DNA from: Pseudoduganella guangdongensis
GTDB lineage: Bacteria > Pseudomonadota > Gammaproteobacteria > Burkholderiales > Burkholderiaceae_D
DNA: 64,000 bases
Assembly (NCBI RefSeq): GCF_009857475.1
Contig: NZ_WWCJ01000001.1
Span: 248,001-312,000 of the forward strand
Direction: 5' to 3'
Under the pieces are notes generated by a model that was not told the origin of the DNA, did no database searches, and saw only the letters and a program-made list of their open reading frames with translations. The position numbers and the translations under genes were made by a program. Below, piece by piece: positions 55,262 through 64,000 of this stretch (within the stretch, counting starts at the first letter, position 1; each line of letters begins with the position of its first letter).

Positions 55262-56614
55262 TTATTTGTTTGGGCCAGGGAGCTGCTTAAGCAAGGCATT
55301 GACCAGCGCCGAGCGGTCGGCAGGATCGTCCGCCAGCACGATATCGGGCTGCAGCAGCGCCGGCGCGCGCTTGCCGGAAGGTCGGTCCAGTACGAAGCGC
55401 GGCACCACCACTTCCAGTTTCGTGTTGGGCAGCACGTGCTGCTTCTGCGTGCCGCCGGTCTGGCGCACGTAGGCGTAGCCGCCGGCGCCGACCAGTGTTG
55501 CAAAGCCATGGTCCTGCACCGTGTTGCTGAACAGGATGGCCGACGAGTAAGTCATATCCCCCACCAGCACATACACTTTGCCACGGAAGCGCAACGGATG
55601 CGCGGGTTCTGGCTGTACCCAGCTGTCGACGGCGCCATGCACCACATCGCCCACTTTCTCGTTTGGCCCGGCGCGTCCCTCCAGCACTTTCTTCACGTAG
55701 CTCGAGCCGTTGCGGTAAGGCTTGTCCGCTATGTAGCGCAGGATGCCGGTCTTCCACATATCGTCATCGCCGCCGCCGTTCTCGCGTATATCGATCAGCA
55801 AGGTCTGCGCGCCCGCATCGCGCAGCGTCGTGAAGGCGCGCTCAGTGAAGGCGTAGAACTGCTGCTTGTCCGGCCAGGAAAAAGCGTTGATTGTCAGCAG
55901 GCCCACGCCGCCAGGCAGCAGGCGGAACTGGAAGGTTTGCTCGAACGCCGTATCGCCCTGCATGACAACAGGCGTTGCCGACGCCGCCGGCACGCTCAGC
56001 GCCTTGCCACCGACGCCCAAGGTGAAGCTGTCCGTCGCGCCATAGGTCTTCCAGTAGTACAGCCACAGGCGGCGCTCCAGCAGCTTGTTGCGGAAGCCTG
56101 GGGTATCGCCATGCACCAGCGCCCCCAGCTTGGCCAGCACCTGCGCCGCCGGCACGCCGTTGATCGTCTCGACCTCGCGTCCCGCCAGCGCCGAGGCGCC
56201 GCCGCCCAGTGCGGCAACGATGACCAGGCGGCCCTGGCGGTCGATACTCACTTCGAACGGGAACAGCTTGCCGCCCGCCGCCAGGTGCGCGCGCGTTTCA
56301 GCGCGCCAGTCCGGCAAGACCACGCCCAGGTGGGCATCGTTGAAGACCGGGTTCATCGCGGCCAGCGCGCGCCATGCCTCGTCGCGCGAGAGCGGCTGCT
56401 TGAGCCGCTCCCGCGCCGCCGCGAAGGCCTGCTCATAGGCCGCCTGGCCGGAACGCAAGGCCGGTTCGGGATGCGTGTCCTCGATGGCTTGCCGCACGAA
56501 CTGCAAATCCTGCTGCAACTGCGCAGGCGTGAAGGTGATGGTGTCAGCGCGGGCGGGCGCGCCGTACAGCGCGCCGGCGCTGGCCAGGGCGAGGAGCAGG
56601 TGAGGGATTTTCAT
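55262..56614 (-). CDS. secreted S41-family peptidase
   Basis: 450 aa from the ATG at 56612-56614, where a normal signal peptide starts (MKIPHLLLALASAGALYG, cleavage after ARA). A tail-specific-protease fold: LLIDIRENGGGDDDMWK and VGDMTYSSAILFSNTVQDHG with the likely nucleophile Ser in YSSA. PDZ region not obvious. An upstream in-frame ATG would add 17 residues and spoil the signal. Substrate unknown. Convergent with the preceding lipase-like gene. Confidence 0.85.
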   Translation of the reverse strand: MKIPHLLLALASAGALYGAPARADTITFTPAQLQQDLQFVRQAIEDTHPEPALRSGQAAYEQAFAAARERLKQPLSRDEAWRALAAMNPVFNDAHLGVVLPDWRAETRAHLAAGGKLFPFEVSIDRQGRLVIVAALGGGASALAGREVETINGVPAAQVLAKLGALVHGDTPGFRNKLLERRLWLYYWKTYGATDSFTLGVGGKALSVPAASATPVVMQGDTAFEQTFQFRLLPGGVGLLTINAFSWPDKQQFYAFTERAFTTLRDAGAQTLLIDIRENGGGDDDMWKTGILRYIADKPYRNGSSYVKKVLEGRAGPNEKVGDVVHGAVDSWVQPEPAHPLRFRGKVYVLVGDMTYSSAILFSNTVQDHGFATLVGAGGYAYVRQTGGTQKQHVLPNTKLEVVVPRFVLDRPSGKRAPALLQPDIVLADDPADRSALVNALLKQLPGPNK

Positions 56615-56737
56615 TGCAGGAATTATAAGGGGCAAAGCGGCATGATGCGCGGCAACGACAGTCACGAAGAATCCGCTTGTAACTAAGATTCAAGCGCTGG
56701 CATATTGGTTTGGCTGAGCAATCCCTCAGGAGACCCA

Positions 56738-58111
56738 ATGCGCCACCCCATATTCGCCATGTGCAGCATGGCAGCGGCACTGCTTGCCGCATGCGGCGGG
56801 AACGGCCCGCGCCCCGGCGAACAAAGCCCGCGGCTGAAGTTCTCGTCCCAGGTCTCCTTCGGCGACAATATCTCGGACGTTGGCACCTACAAGGTCGGCG
56901 CGATTGCCGCCATGGGCGGCGGCACCTTCACCATCAACGGCAACAACAGCGCCACCTATCCCGCGCTGACGGGCAAGAATTGGTCAGAGCTGATCGCCAC
57001 GCAACTGGGCCTGCCCGCGCCGTGCCCCGCCGTGACCGGGCTCGACGGCGATCCCGCCCTGGGCTTCAGCGTGGCGGTGCAGGCCCAGCCCAATTGCTTC
57101 GCCTATGCGCAGGGCGGGGCGCGCGTGGCGCACCCGGTCGGCGAGGGCCACAAAGCCACCGGCAGCCCGCTCGGCGCGCTGACCTGGCCTTTTGCCTCCC
57201 AGGTGCAAAACCACCTGGCCAAGGTCGGCGGCAAATTCAAGGGCGATGAAATTGTCTTTGTCGCGATCGGCAATATCGACCTGATGTTCGGCCTGACGGA
57301 GCTGTCCGCCAACGCCAGCGCTGCCGGCTCGAGTGCCGGCCGCACCGCCTTCGCCACCAGCCTGGCCAGCCAGCTGGCCGCCGGCGCCAGCGACCCGGGC
57401 AGCGCCGCGCAAGCCATCGGCGCCGCCATCGCCGCCGAAGCAGCCCGGCCCGGCAGCGACGACAACAGTGTTGTGCTGGCCGGCGTGAACGCCGCCGTCT
57501 TGGCCGGCAATAGCGGCGCCGCCTCGCCCGCCGTGTTCGGGCCGATGGCCGCCAAGGCGCAGGCCGAGGCCGCCGCGGCCGGCAGCGCCGCCGGCAACGC
57601 CTACGCCGCCGCGCAAGGACCGCTGCTGGTGCAAAGCATGACGCGCACCGCAGGCGAAGTGGTCAGCATCGTCAAAGGGCAGTTGCTCGGCAATGGCGCC
57701 AACTACGTGGCCGTGATCAATATGCCGGACGTCTCCAGCTCGCCCGCCGGCCAGTCGCAGCCGGCCGCCATCCGCGCCCTGATCGACACCATCGTGAAGA
57801 GTTTCAACGACACGCTGGCCGCCGGGTTCGCCGGCGAAGGCAAGGTGCTGCTGATCGACGCCTTCACCAACAGCCGCGACCAGTTCAGCAACCCCACGCC
57901 CTACGGTCTGACCAACAACCGGGAAACCGCCTGCGACCTGAGCCCCGCCAAAAACCCGCTGGGCAGCGCCCTGGTGTGCAATGGCAGCAACCTGAAAGCC
58001 GGCGACGTCAGCCACTACGCTTACGCCGACCTGGTCAACCCCACGCCCTACCTGCAATGGCTGCTGGCGCGCCAGGTGGCCGAAAAGATGATCGCCAAAG
58101 GCTGGCTGTAA
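56738..58111 (+). CDS. GDSL/SGNH-like lipoprotein with substituted catalytic residues
   Basis: 457 aa from the ATG behind AGGAG. Lipobox LLAAC predicts lipidation at Cys19. The block I motif reads SFGDNISDVGTY, with Asn44 where the GDSL nucleophile Ser stands. Block II keeps YAQGGARV. Block III reads VAIGNIDLMF rather than the GxND pattern. Block V has DLVNPTPYL, with Asn434 where DxxH would place the His. The fold is recognisable but Ser and His of the triad are both gone. A large Ala/Gly-rich insertion lies at about 190-300. Probably a binding rather than catalytic protein; it precedes an OmpW-like gene by 18 nt. Confidence 0.75.
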   Translation: MRHPIFAMCSMAAALLAACGGNGPRPGEQSPRLKFSSQVSFGDNISDVGTYKVGAIAAMGGGTFTINGNNSATYPALTGKNWSELIATQLGLPAPCPAVTGLDGDPALGFSVAVQAQPNCFAYAQGGARVAHPVGEGHKATGSPLGALTWPFASQVQNHLAKVGGKFKGDEIVFVAIGNIDLMFGLTELSANASAAGSSAGRTAFATSLASQLAAGASDPGSAAQAIGAAIAAEAARPGSDDNSVVLAGVNAAVLAGNSGAASPAVFGPMAAKAQAEAAAAGSAAGNAYAAAQGPLLVQSMTRTAGEVVSIVKGQLLGNGANYVAVINMPDVSSSPAGQSQPAAIRALIDTIVKSFNDTLAAGFAGEGKVLLIDAFTNSRDQFSNPTPYGLTNNRETACDLSPAKNPLGSALVCNGSNLKAGDVSHYAYADLVNPTPYLQWLLARQVAEKMIAKGWL

Positions 58112-58129
58112 AACGGGAAAGGACGCACC

Positions 58130-58810
58130 ATGACGCAACGCATCCACTGCGCAATCCTGGCACTGGCCACGGCGGCGACGCTGGGCGCCGCCCCGGACGC
58201 GCAGGCGCAAGCCAAAGGCGACTGGCTGCTCAAGCTGGGCGCCAACAAGATCACGCCGCACGTTAATTCCGGCGAGATGAGCGCGCCCGCCAAGCCTGGC
58301 ATCAAAGGCGACGTCGGGCCGGACACCAAGCCCGTCCTCACCATTGGCTATATGCTGAGCGACCAGCTCAGCGCGGAAGTGCTGCTCGGCGTGCCTTACG
58401 AGCACAAGCTGTACGGCGCCGGCAGCGTGGAAGGCATCGGCCAGATCGGCACCTCCGAAGTGCTGCCCCCGACCGCCTTCCTGCACTACCGCCTGTTCGG
58501 CCCGGCGGCTACGGTGCGGCCCTATCTCGGCCTGGGCTACAGCTACGTCTACTTCCAGAAAGAGACCGGCTCCGCGCAGATGACGTCCATGATGAATCCC
58601 GGCGGCCCGCCCAGCACCTACACGCTCGACTCCAAGCACACGCTCTGCCTCGCGCTCGGCGTATCGGCCAAGCTTAGCGAGCGCCTCTTCGCCGACCTGA
58701 TGCTGGTGAAGAGCAAGCTCAAGACCAGCGCCCACTTCAACAGCGGCCAACAGCTCCCGATCAAGATCGACCCCACCGCCATCAGCCTCGCCCTCGGCTA
58801 CCGCTTCTAG
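58130..58810 (+). CDS. OmpW-family outer membrane protein
   Basis: 226 aa. Signal peptide (about 1-26, cleaving after AQA), then strands typical of an eight-stranded barrel: GDWLLKLGANKITPH, VLTIGYMLSDQLSAEVLLG, VRPYLGLGYSYVYF, and the terminal SLALGYRF with C-terminal Phe. OmpW-type barrels admit small hydrophobic molecules. It follows the GDSL-like lipoprotein in an apparent two-gene operon and ends at repeat B2. Confidence 0.88.
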   Translation: MTQRIHCAILALATAATLGAAPDAQAQAKGDWLLKLGANKITPHVNSGEMSAPAKPGIKGDVGPDTKPVLTIGYMLSDQLSAEVLLGVPYEHKLYGAGSVEGIGQIGTSEVLPPTAFLHYRLFGPAATVRPYLGLGYSYVYFQKETGSAQMTSMMNPGGPPSTYTLDSKHTLCLALGVSAKLSERLFADLMLVKSKLKTSAHFNSGQQLPIKIDPTAISLALGYRF

Positions 58811-58900
58811 CAAAAAAAATGGGGACGTACCCCATTTTTTTTCCGGGCGTCCCCACTGCGTCAGCGGCTAAAAATTAATGGGGTACGTCCCCATTTTTTT
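58811..58900. repeat. family B palindromic repeat, copy B2
   Basis: Between convergent ompW-like and gcdH genes. Left arm ATGGGGACGTACCCCAT follows the OmpW-like stop by a run of As; right arm ATGGGGTACGTCCCCAT ends beside the gcdH stop codon within a T run. The centre includes TCCGGGCGTCCCC and differs from B1. Each arm with its A/T tracts could act as terminator in its direction. Confidence 0.85.
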
Positions 58901-60079
58901 TTACTGGAAGGCTTGGATGCCGGTCATCGCGCGGCCCAGGATCAGGGCGTGGATGTCGTGCGTGCCTTCGTAGGTGTTGACCACTTCCAGGTTCACCATG
59001 TGGCGGATGATGCCGAATTCGTCGGAGATACCGTTGCCGCCCAGCATGTCACGCGCCACGCGGGCGATGTCCAGCGACTTGCCGCAGGAGTTGCGCTTCA
59101 TGATGGAGGTGATTTCGACGGCGGCGCTGCCTTCGTCCTTCATGCGGCCCAGGCGCAGGCAGCCTTGCAGGCCGAGCGTGATTTCAGTCTGCATGTCGGC
59201 CAGCTTCTTCTGCACCAGCTGGTTGGCCGCCAGCGGGCGGCCGAACTGCTTGCGGTCCAGGGTGTACTGGCGGGCAGTGTGCCAGCAGTCTTCCGCCGCA
59301 CCCAGCGCGCCCCAGGCGATGCCGTAGCGGGCCGAGTTCAGGCAGGTGAACGGGCCTTTCAGGCCGCGCACGTCCGGGAACGCGTTTTCCTCCGGCACGA
59401 ACACTTCGTCCATCACGATTTCGCCGGTGATCGAGGCGCGCAGGCCGAACTTGCCGTGGATGGCCGGGGCGGACAGGCCTTTCATGCCCTTGTCCAGGAT
59501 GAAGCCGCGGATCGCGCCTTCGTCGTCCTTGGCCCACACCACGAACACGTCGGCCACCGGCGAGTTGGTGATCCACATCTTGGCGCCGGTCAGCGAGTAG
59601 CCGCCCGCCACCTTCTTGGCGCGGGTGATCATCGAGCCCGGGTCGGAGCCGTGGTTCGGCTCGGTCAGGCCGAAGCAGCCGATCCATTCGCCAGTGGCCA
59701 GTTTCGGCAGGTATTTCTGTTTCTGTGCTTCGGTACCGAATTCATAGATCGGCACCATCACCAGCGACGACTGCACCGACATCATCGAGCGGTAGCCGGA
59801 GTCGACACGTTCCACTTCGCGCGCGATCAGGCCGTAGGCGACGTAGTTCAGGCCCGGACCGCCGTATTGTTCCGGAATGGTCGGGCCCAGCAGGCCCAGT
59901 TCGCCCATTTCGCGGAAGATGGAGGTGTCCATCTGCTCGTGGCGGAAGGCTTCCAGGATGCGCGGCTGCAGCTTGTCCTGGCAGTAAGCCGCGGCGGCGT
60001 CGCGCACCATGCGCTCGTCATCGGTCAGCTGGTCGTTCAGCAGCAGGGGATCGTCCCAGTGGAATGCGGCTTTGCTCAT
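58901..60079 (-). CDS. gcdH: glutaryl-CoA dehydrogenase
   Basis: 392 aa from the ATG at 60079. Oxidises and decarboxylates glutaryl-CoA to crotonyl-CoA in lysine/tryptophan degradation. [33 protein letters not shown] and [17 protein letters not shown] (catalytic Glu in YEGTHD) are typical of GcdH. The longer ORF start (60115) lacks a ribosome site. It follows a flavin reductase by 36 nt on the same strand; a shared transcript is possible. Confidence 0.93.
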   Translation of the reverse strand: MSKAAFHWDDPLLLNDQLTDDERMVRDAAAAYCQDKLQPRILEAFRHEQMDTSIFREMGELGLLGPTIPEQYGGPGLNYVAYGLIAREVERVDSGYRSMMSVQSSLVMVPIYEFGTEAQKQKYLPKLATGEWIGCFGLTEPNHGSDPGSMITRAKKVAGGYSLTGAKMWITNSPVADVFVVWAKDDEGAIRGFILDKGMKGLSAPAIHGKFGLRASITGEIVMDEVFVPEENAFPDVRGLKGPFTCLNSARYGIAWGALGAAEDCWHTARQYTLDRKQFGRPLAANQLVQKKLADMQTEITLGLQGCLRLGRMKDEGSAAVEITSIMKRNSCGKSLDIARVARDMLGGNGISDEFGIIRHMVNLEVVNTYEGTHDIHALILGRAMTGIQAFQ

Positions 60080-60115
60080 TACGTCTCTCTTTATAAAAAC
60101 ATTATAAAAAATCAA

Positions 60116-60622
60116 TCATTCCAACAAGTCACGGAAGCGGCCGCCGTGGAAGACCAGCGGTGCGTTCCCGGCGAACTCGCAGTGCTCGACCTCGCCCACG
60201 AAGATCACGTGGTCGCCCTCCGGATAGCGGCTGCGGTTGTGGCATTCAAACCACGCCGCAGCGCCCTTCAGGACGGGCTGGCCGGTGCGCGACAGCTCGA
60301 ATTCCACCGTACCGAACGGATCTTCCGAACGGGTCGAAAACAGCTTGGCCAAATGGGCCTGGTCGGCGCTCAGCACATTGATCACATAGTGCGAATTACC
60401 GCTGAAAATGGGCATGCTGTTGGCGCCACTGCCCAGGCTCCACAGCACCAATGGCGGGTCGAGCGAGACGGAATTGAAGGAGCTGGCCGTCAAGCCACGG
60501 AAACTGCCATCAGCGAGCCGCGTGGTAATCACGGTCACACCTGTGGCAAATTGCGACAGTGCCTGGCGAAAATGGACACTGTCGAATTCACGCTCGGTGG
60601 CGCGTGGGGAGCTGGTATTCAT
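60116..60622 (-). CDS. flavin reductase family protein
   Basis: 168 aa. ATGVTVITTRLADGSFRGLTASSFNSVSLDPPLVLWSL is the FMN-binding split-barrel core, and GDHVIFVGEVEHCEF the conserved C-terminal strand. Uses NAD(P)H to reduce flavin for a monooxygenase or other flavoenzyme. Its position before gcdH is suggestive, but partner unknown. Confidence 0.9.
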   Translation of the reverse strand: MNTSSPRATEREFDSVHFRQALSQFATGVTVITTRLADGSFRGLTASSFNSVSLDPPLVLWSLGSGANSMPIFSGNSHYVINVLSADQAHLAKLFSTRSEDPFGTVEFELSRTGQPVLKGAAAWFECHNRSRYPEGDHVIFVGEVEHCEFAGNAPLVFHGGRFRDLLE

Positions 60623-60772
60623 GCGGGACCTGTTTGTTTCAAAGAGATTATGCCAAAGAACGATAGTCTAACCTTTGGCGAAAGCGACGGGGATTTTAGC
60701 TAAGGCGGCACTTTTTGAGCAGGGGGCGCAGTTTTGCGCTACAGTAATACTTCCAGTACGTGAGGAGGGCAT

Positions 60773-61297
60773 ATGGCTGATGTGGCAATCCTGGGCGGTG
60801 GATGCTTTTGGTGCACCGAGGCGGTGTACCTGGAAGTGCGCGGTGTGACCAAGGTCGAGTCCGGTTACACGGGTGGCGCGCAGCCCAATCCGACGTATGA
60901 GCAGATTTGCACCGGCGAGACCGGGCACGCCGAAGTGGTCAGGCTGGAATTCGACCCGGCCGAGGTCAGCTATCGCGACCTGCTGGAGATTTTCTTCACC
61001 ATCCACGACCCGACCACCCTGAACCGCCAGGGCAACGATGTCGGCACGCAGTACCGTTCCGTGATTTTCTACCAGTCGCCCGAGCAGGAGGCCACGGCGC
61101 GCCAGGTGATGGCCGAGATGGCCCATGTGTGGGACGCGCCGCTGGTGACCGAGCTGGCGCCCGCCGCGCCGTTCTTCAAGGCCGAGGATTACCACCAGAA
61201 CTACTTCGCCCAGCATCCGCTGCAGGGCTATTGCGCCTTTATCGTGGCGCCCAAGGTGGCCAAGTTCCGCAAAACCTACGCTAGCAAGCTCAGGTAG
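60773..61297 (+). CDS. msrA: peptide methionine sulfoxide reductase A
   Basis: 174 aa. Reduces the S-epimer of methionine sulfoxide. GGCFWCTEA places catalytic Cys11 and Cys14; SGYTGG and [14 protein letters not shown] are standard. AGGAGG precedes the start. A 150-nt intergenic region separates it from the divergent flavin reductase and holds promoters only. Confidence 0.96.
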   Translation: MADVAILGGGCFWCTEAVYLEVRGVTKVESGYTGGAQPNPTYEQICTGETGHAEVVRLEFDPAEVSYRDLLEIFFTIHDPTTLNRQGNDVGTQYRSVIFYQSPEQEATARQVMAEMAHVWDAPLVTELAPAAPFFKAEDYHQNYFAQHPLQGYCAFIVAPKVAKFRKTYASKLR

Positions 61298-61376
61298 CCG
61301 TGCCCAGCGCCGGACGGCTCGTCGCTGGCGCAGCGGGCCTGGCGTTGGTTTCTGTGGCGCAGGCTTACCGTTCCCC

Positions 61377-62162
61377 TCACGCGGTTTGGGCTGGTTCCAG
61401 CCCGAAGTAGGTCCGGTAGCTGTCCAGGTGCGCTTGGGTGGAAAATTCGGCAAAGTAGCCCGCTTCCTCGCGTTGTTCCAGGTGGCGCAGGGCTTCGGCC
61501 GCTTCCGCGCCGGGCTGGGCGGCCAGGAACGCCTTGGTTGCCGGCAGGCCCGCGCCGCAGAGCAGGCGCGCGTCGAGCTTGCGGCCAAGCGCCGGGCTGG
61601 CGGTTTTCGCGGCCCAGATGCGCAACACGTCTTCCAGCAGGCCGCGGCCGAACAGCTGGACGCTGCACAGCAGGGCCAGGTCGGCATCTTGCCCGCCGCC
61701 GTTCCGTTCAGCCTCGACTTCCTTTGCCAAAATCTCGCGCAGCTGGGGCAGTGCCACATCGCTGGGCACCAGGTTGGGACGGCTGATGTACTGGGCGCCC
61801 AGCTGGTGGCGGAAGGCACGCGCGCGCCGCGCTGACGGCACCGCGGCGATCGCAAATGTCACGAGGTATGGGATGCCGCACATCAGCAAGGCGGCGAAGA
61901 AATTTCCGGCGTCGAGATCCTGGTTCAGGAACACGATGAAGGACGAAATGGCCAACAAAGGCCACAGGAAGGCGAACAGGGGGGTGGTGCTATCCTTGAC
62001 CAGGAAGTGGGCTCCGATGCCGCCAATGGCGCCCCCGGCGAGGGTGAAAACCAGGATGGCGACCAGGCGTTCGGCGCCGGCGCCGGGGACGGTCGATGCG
62101 AAAGCGGGCAGGGTGGGCAGCAGCAGGGCGGCCGCGAGCAGGCAGTTGCGGTAGTTCAGCAT
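61377..62162 (-). CDS. membrane protein of unknown function
   Basis: 261 aa. A signal-like helix (5-22) and two or three further helices (about 33-55, 62-80, 88-108) precede a soluble helical C-terminus of about 150 residues rich in Ala, Leu and Glu (LREILAKEVEAERNGGGQD, LEQREEAGYFAEFS). No family recognised. Last gene of cupin–185-aa–261-aa set with 4-nt junctions. Confidence 0.65.
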   Translation of the reverse strand: MLNYRNCLLAAALLLPTLPAFASTVPGAGAERLVAILVFTLAGGAIGGIGAHFLVKDSTTPLFAFLWPLLAISSFIVFLNQDLDAGNFFAALLMCGIPYLVTFAIAAVPSARRARAFRHQLGAQYISRPNLVPSDVALPQLREILAKEVEAERNGGGQDADLALLCSVQLFGRGLLEDVLRIWAAKTASPALGRKLDARLLCGAGLPATKAFLAAQPGAEAAEALRHLEQREEAGYFAEFSTQAHLDSYRTYFGLEPAQTA

Positions 62163-62166
62163 GGGG

Positions 62167-62724
62167 TCAGAATCGGTGCGGTGGTTGCATCCAGGTGGTT
62201 ACGGGCGACAGGCTGCGCCGCTCCCACGTTCTCAGCTCCGCAGGGCCGGTTTGATACGCGATGCCTTGGTCGAGGCCGGAGAAGCGTTCGGTCAGTTTTT
62301 GCTCGCCTTTGAAAGCGAGCAAGGTCACGCCATGGGCTTGGCCGCCGGCGATCACCACATAATAGGTGTACGCTCCGTTTTGGAAAAATACGATGTCCTG
62401 GCCGGTATGCGGGGTGGTCTGGCGGTTGAAGATGCCTGCCCTGGAGGCCGGCGTGGCAATGGCTTCCATCTCTGGCTTGCCCAGCTTGCCGTAGCGGTAG
62501 GCGATTTTCGAGAACGGTTCTTCCCGCCGGTCGGCGCAGAGAGACAGCAGTTTCCCACCCTCCAGGAAGCGTTCAATGCCGGTGGCCTCATAGTCGAGCG
62601 GCCCGAACCACGCATCGACCAGCGCATGTTCGCCGGCGCGGCAATGGGTGGGCAAGGGGTCTTTGGTGCGGGCGCCAGCGTGCGCGGCGCATAGCATGAG
62701 GACGGCAAAAGCCAGGCGCTTCAT
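62167..62724 (-). CDS. secreted protein of unknown function
   Basis: 185 aa with a signal peptide (MKRLAFAVLMLCAAHAGA). The rest contains two Cys (HCRAGEHALVDAWFG; LLSLCADRREEP) likely disulfide-linked, and GQDIVFFQNGAYTYYVVIAGGQAHG. No domain recognised. Its start overlaps the cupin stop by 4 nt and it ends 4 nt before the membrane protein. Confidence 0.65.
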   Translation of the reverse strand: MKRLAFAVLMLCAAHAGARTKDPLPTHCRAGEHALVDAWFGPLDYEATGIERFLEGGKLLSLCADRREEPFSKIAYRYGKLGKPEMEAIATPASRAGIFNRQTTPHTGQDIVFFQNGAYTYYVVIAGGQAHGVTLLAFKGEQKLTERFSGLDQGIAYQTGPAELRTWERRSLSPVTTWMQPPHRF

Positions 62725-63122
62725 CGTGGGCGGTGCTCCGTGCCGTCGCCGGGTGTGATGAACAGGGCGGTCGCGCTCGCGGCCACGTTGGCGGTGTGCC
62801 AGACGCCGCGCGGCACCAGCAGGAACTGGCCGGGTTGCTCGAGCGTGATGGTGCGCTCGCCTTGCGCAGTCGCCAGCACGAACTCGAGCGCACCGGCGAT
62901 CAGCACCACGACTTCTTCCCCGGCGGGATGGCGCTCCCAGCCAGTCCAGTCGGCGCTGAAATCGTAGGTCGAGACCAGCCGGCCGGGGCCCAGGTGGTCC
63001 AAGCCGCCGGTGCTGAGTTTTTCCCAGAACGCGTCGTTGACCTCGAGCGGCAGCGCGCTGCCAGCCGGGCCAAGGTGCAGGAATGTGTCGACGGCCCGGA
63101 ACGGGCCAGGGCTGTGATCCAT
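62721..63122 (-). CDS. cupin-domain protein
   Basis: 133 aa single cupin. WERHPAGEEVVVLIAGALEFVL and the second motif PGQFLLVPRGVWHTANV carry the His and Glu ligands of the metal site. No signal peptide. It starts a three-gene minus-strand operon. Confidence 0.85.
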   Translation of the reverse strand: MDHSPGPFRAVDTFLHLGPAGSALPLEVNDAFWEKLSTGGLDHLGPGRLVSTYDFSADWTGWERHPAGEEVVVLIAGALEFVLATAQGERTITLEQPGQFLLVPRGVWHTANVAASATALFITPGDGTEHRPR

Positions 63123-63210
63123 GGGTAAGCTCCTTACTCCTCGCTCAACTCAAACAGGGGCGCCGCGTGCAAGCCGGGCAGCATCGCCGAGCGATGATCG
63201 AAAACAGCAT

Positions 63211-63708
63211 TCAGGACAGCCATTGGATGACCGCGTCGCCCCGTGCGGCGGCATTGCGGTAAAAAGCGGCCAGCTCCCGGTAGTGGTACTGCAGGTAGCG
63301 CAGCGACTCCTCGCCATCGCGCACCCAGATCACATCCGGGTAAATCTGCTTGCGCTGCATGTCCTGCGGCGCGTAGCGCGGTTCCAGCGATTCGGCTGGC
63401 ATGTCCGCCAGCGTACGCGCCACTTGCGCCACTTGCTCCGGCGTCAGGAAGCGCGCCGGGCCGCCATCCAGGTCCGGACCGAACTCCTGGCCGCCCAGCA
63501 CCGCCAGGCTGTACGGCGGCTCGCCGCCATCCACATCGCCGGTCAGCAGGTAGTGGATGCCGTGCCAGGCCTTGTCGATTTCGATGAAATGCTCGAGCTC
63601 CGCATCGTCATCCTCGGAGAACAGGAACTCTTCCACAGCGTCTTCGTCCTCCCGCAGTTCTTGTAGCGTTGCAGGCGGAACAGCGGCAAAGCAACCTCGT
63701 ATTCCCAT
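63211..63708 (-). CDS. DUF1877 (YfbM-like) family protein
   Basis: 165 aa from the ATG at 63708. MGIRGCFAAVPPATLQEL, IDKAWHGIHYLLTGD and YYR/E-like YLQYHYRELAAFYRNAAARGDAVIQWL match DUF1877 proteins such as YfbM. The upstream ORF extension has different composition. Role unknown. Confidence 0.85.
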   Translation of the reverse strand: MGIRGCFAAVPPATLQELREDEDAVEEFLFSEDDDAELEHFIEIDKAWHGIHYLLTGDVDGGEPPYSLAVLGGQEFGPDLDGGPARFLTPEQVAQVARTLADMPAESLEPRYAPQDMQRKQIYPDVIWVRDGEESLRYLQYHYRELAAFYRNAAARGDAVIQWLS

Positions 63709-63739
63709 CTCTGACTCCCAGGCTGGATTTGCCCGTATC

Positions 63740-64000
63740 TTACTTGCACCCGGCCGTAAAAGACTCTCCAAAAGTAACCGTGCGCGCTGTGTTGCGCGCG
63801 TAGGCAAATTGGGCATAGCGGTTGGCGATCCGCACCGAGGCGTCGTCCACGTAACGCGCGAAGAGCACCGACACGGCGGCCGAGCTGGCAAGGACGGCGG
63901 CGGTGGACAGCAGGACGCGCGCCAGGAAATCCATGCCTGCGGTGGCGCTGTACACCGCCATGCCGACCGAGGCCGGCATGAAGCTGTGCAAGAGGTAGAG
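63740..64000 (-). CDS. membrane protein fragment running off the right edge
   Basis: 87 codons remain; the frame is open to the window edge. Contains a helix (about 22-45, MDFLARVLLSTAAVLASSAAVSVLF), an aromatic-rich stretch and ends ...FTAGCK at 63740. Insufficient to identify. Same strand as the DUF1877 gene. Confidence 0.45.
   Translation of the reverse strand, partial: LYLLHSFMPASVGMAVYSATAGMDFLARVLLSTAAVLASSAAVSVLFARYVDDASVRIANRYAQFAYARNTARTVTFGESFTAGCK

Noticed and set aside
60623..60772. Riboswitch before msrA
   Set aside because: 150 nt without a recognisable conserved fold; only a plausible promoter and AGGAGG are seen.

Overview
The window is about 64 kb of dense, GC-rich bacterial chromosome. 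Gene order and content fit a betaproteobacterium of the Oxalobacteraceae type (Massilia / Duganella / Janthinobacterium group). The pointers are purM–AI-2E permease–hda–HAD–pcnB–folK–panB, recA–recX–DUF2889–sucCD, pgk–pyk–fba–purC–purE–purK–sua5, a PPi-type phosphofructokinase, and sigma-54-driven type IV pilin genes. The genus is inferred from context; no rRNA or tRNA gene was seen.

Layout. 1–5.3 kb: putrescine/GABA catabolism (puuD, puuA, an spuC-type aminotransferase, puuC), divergent from the start of a gabD-like gene. 5.3–11.6 kb (minus): SEC-C protein, panB, small DMT protein, folK, pcnB, HAD phosphatase, hda and an AI-2E-family permease, facing purM. 13–18 kb: small accessory genes (PH-like membrane protein, secreted protein, fatty acid hydroxylase, ankyrin protein, cyclase with LysR regulator). 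18–28 kb (minus): PPi-PFK, two tandem S9 peptidases, and a coupled response regulator–histidine kinase–DUF4212–Na+ symporter operon. 28–33.8 kb: SOS-controlled recA, recX, a decayed TnpB transposon, a DUF2889 gene, sucCD. 33.8–36.7 kb: FHA protein, two duplicated pilins with sigma-54 promoters, a YcgR/PilZ protein. 36.7–45.8 kb: AGE-family lipoprotein, moaC, a BepA-like protease, a DUF885 protein, a YheT hydrolase, azlCD, and a VOC gene bracketed by inverted repeats. 46–53.6 kb: lower glycolysis and purine synthesis. 53.6–64 kb: secreted hydrolases, a GDSL-like lipoprotein with altered catalytic residues, an OmpW-like protein, gcdH, flavin reductase, msrA and small genes of unknown function.

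Most of the window is core metabolism. The less ordinary signals are: (i) three families of palindromic intergenic repeats (A, B, C), most of which begin directly at a stop codon; (ii) a degenerate TnpB whose start codon lies in a 15-bp hairpin and whose RuvC-II segment is deleted; (iii) duplicated pilins with near-identical sigma-54 promoters and a dense TGTC/GACA array; (iv) a putrescine operon with an aminotransferase where an oxidase would be expected; (v) a GDSL-like lipoprotein that appears to have lost its Ser and His. I found no CRISPR array, prophage or recognisable defence island. No gap between genes exceeds about 300 bases.
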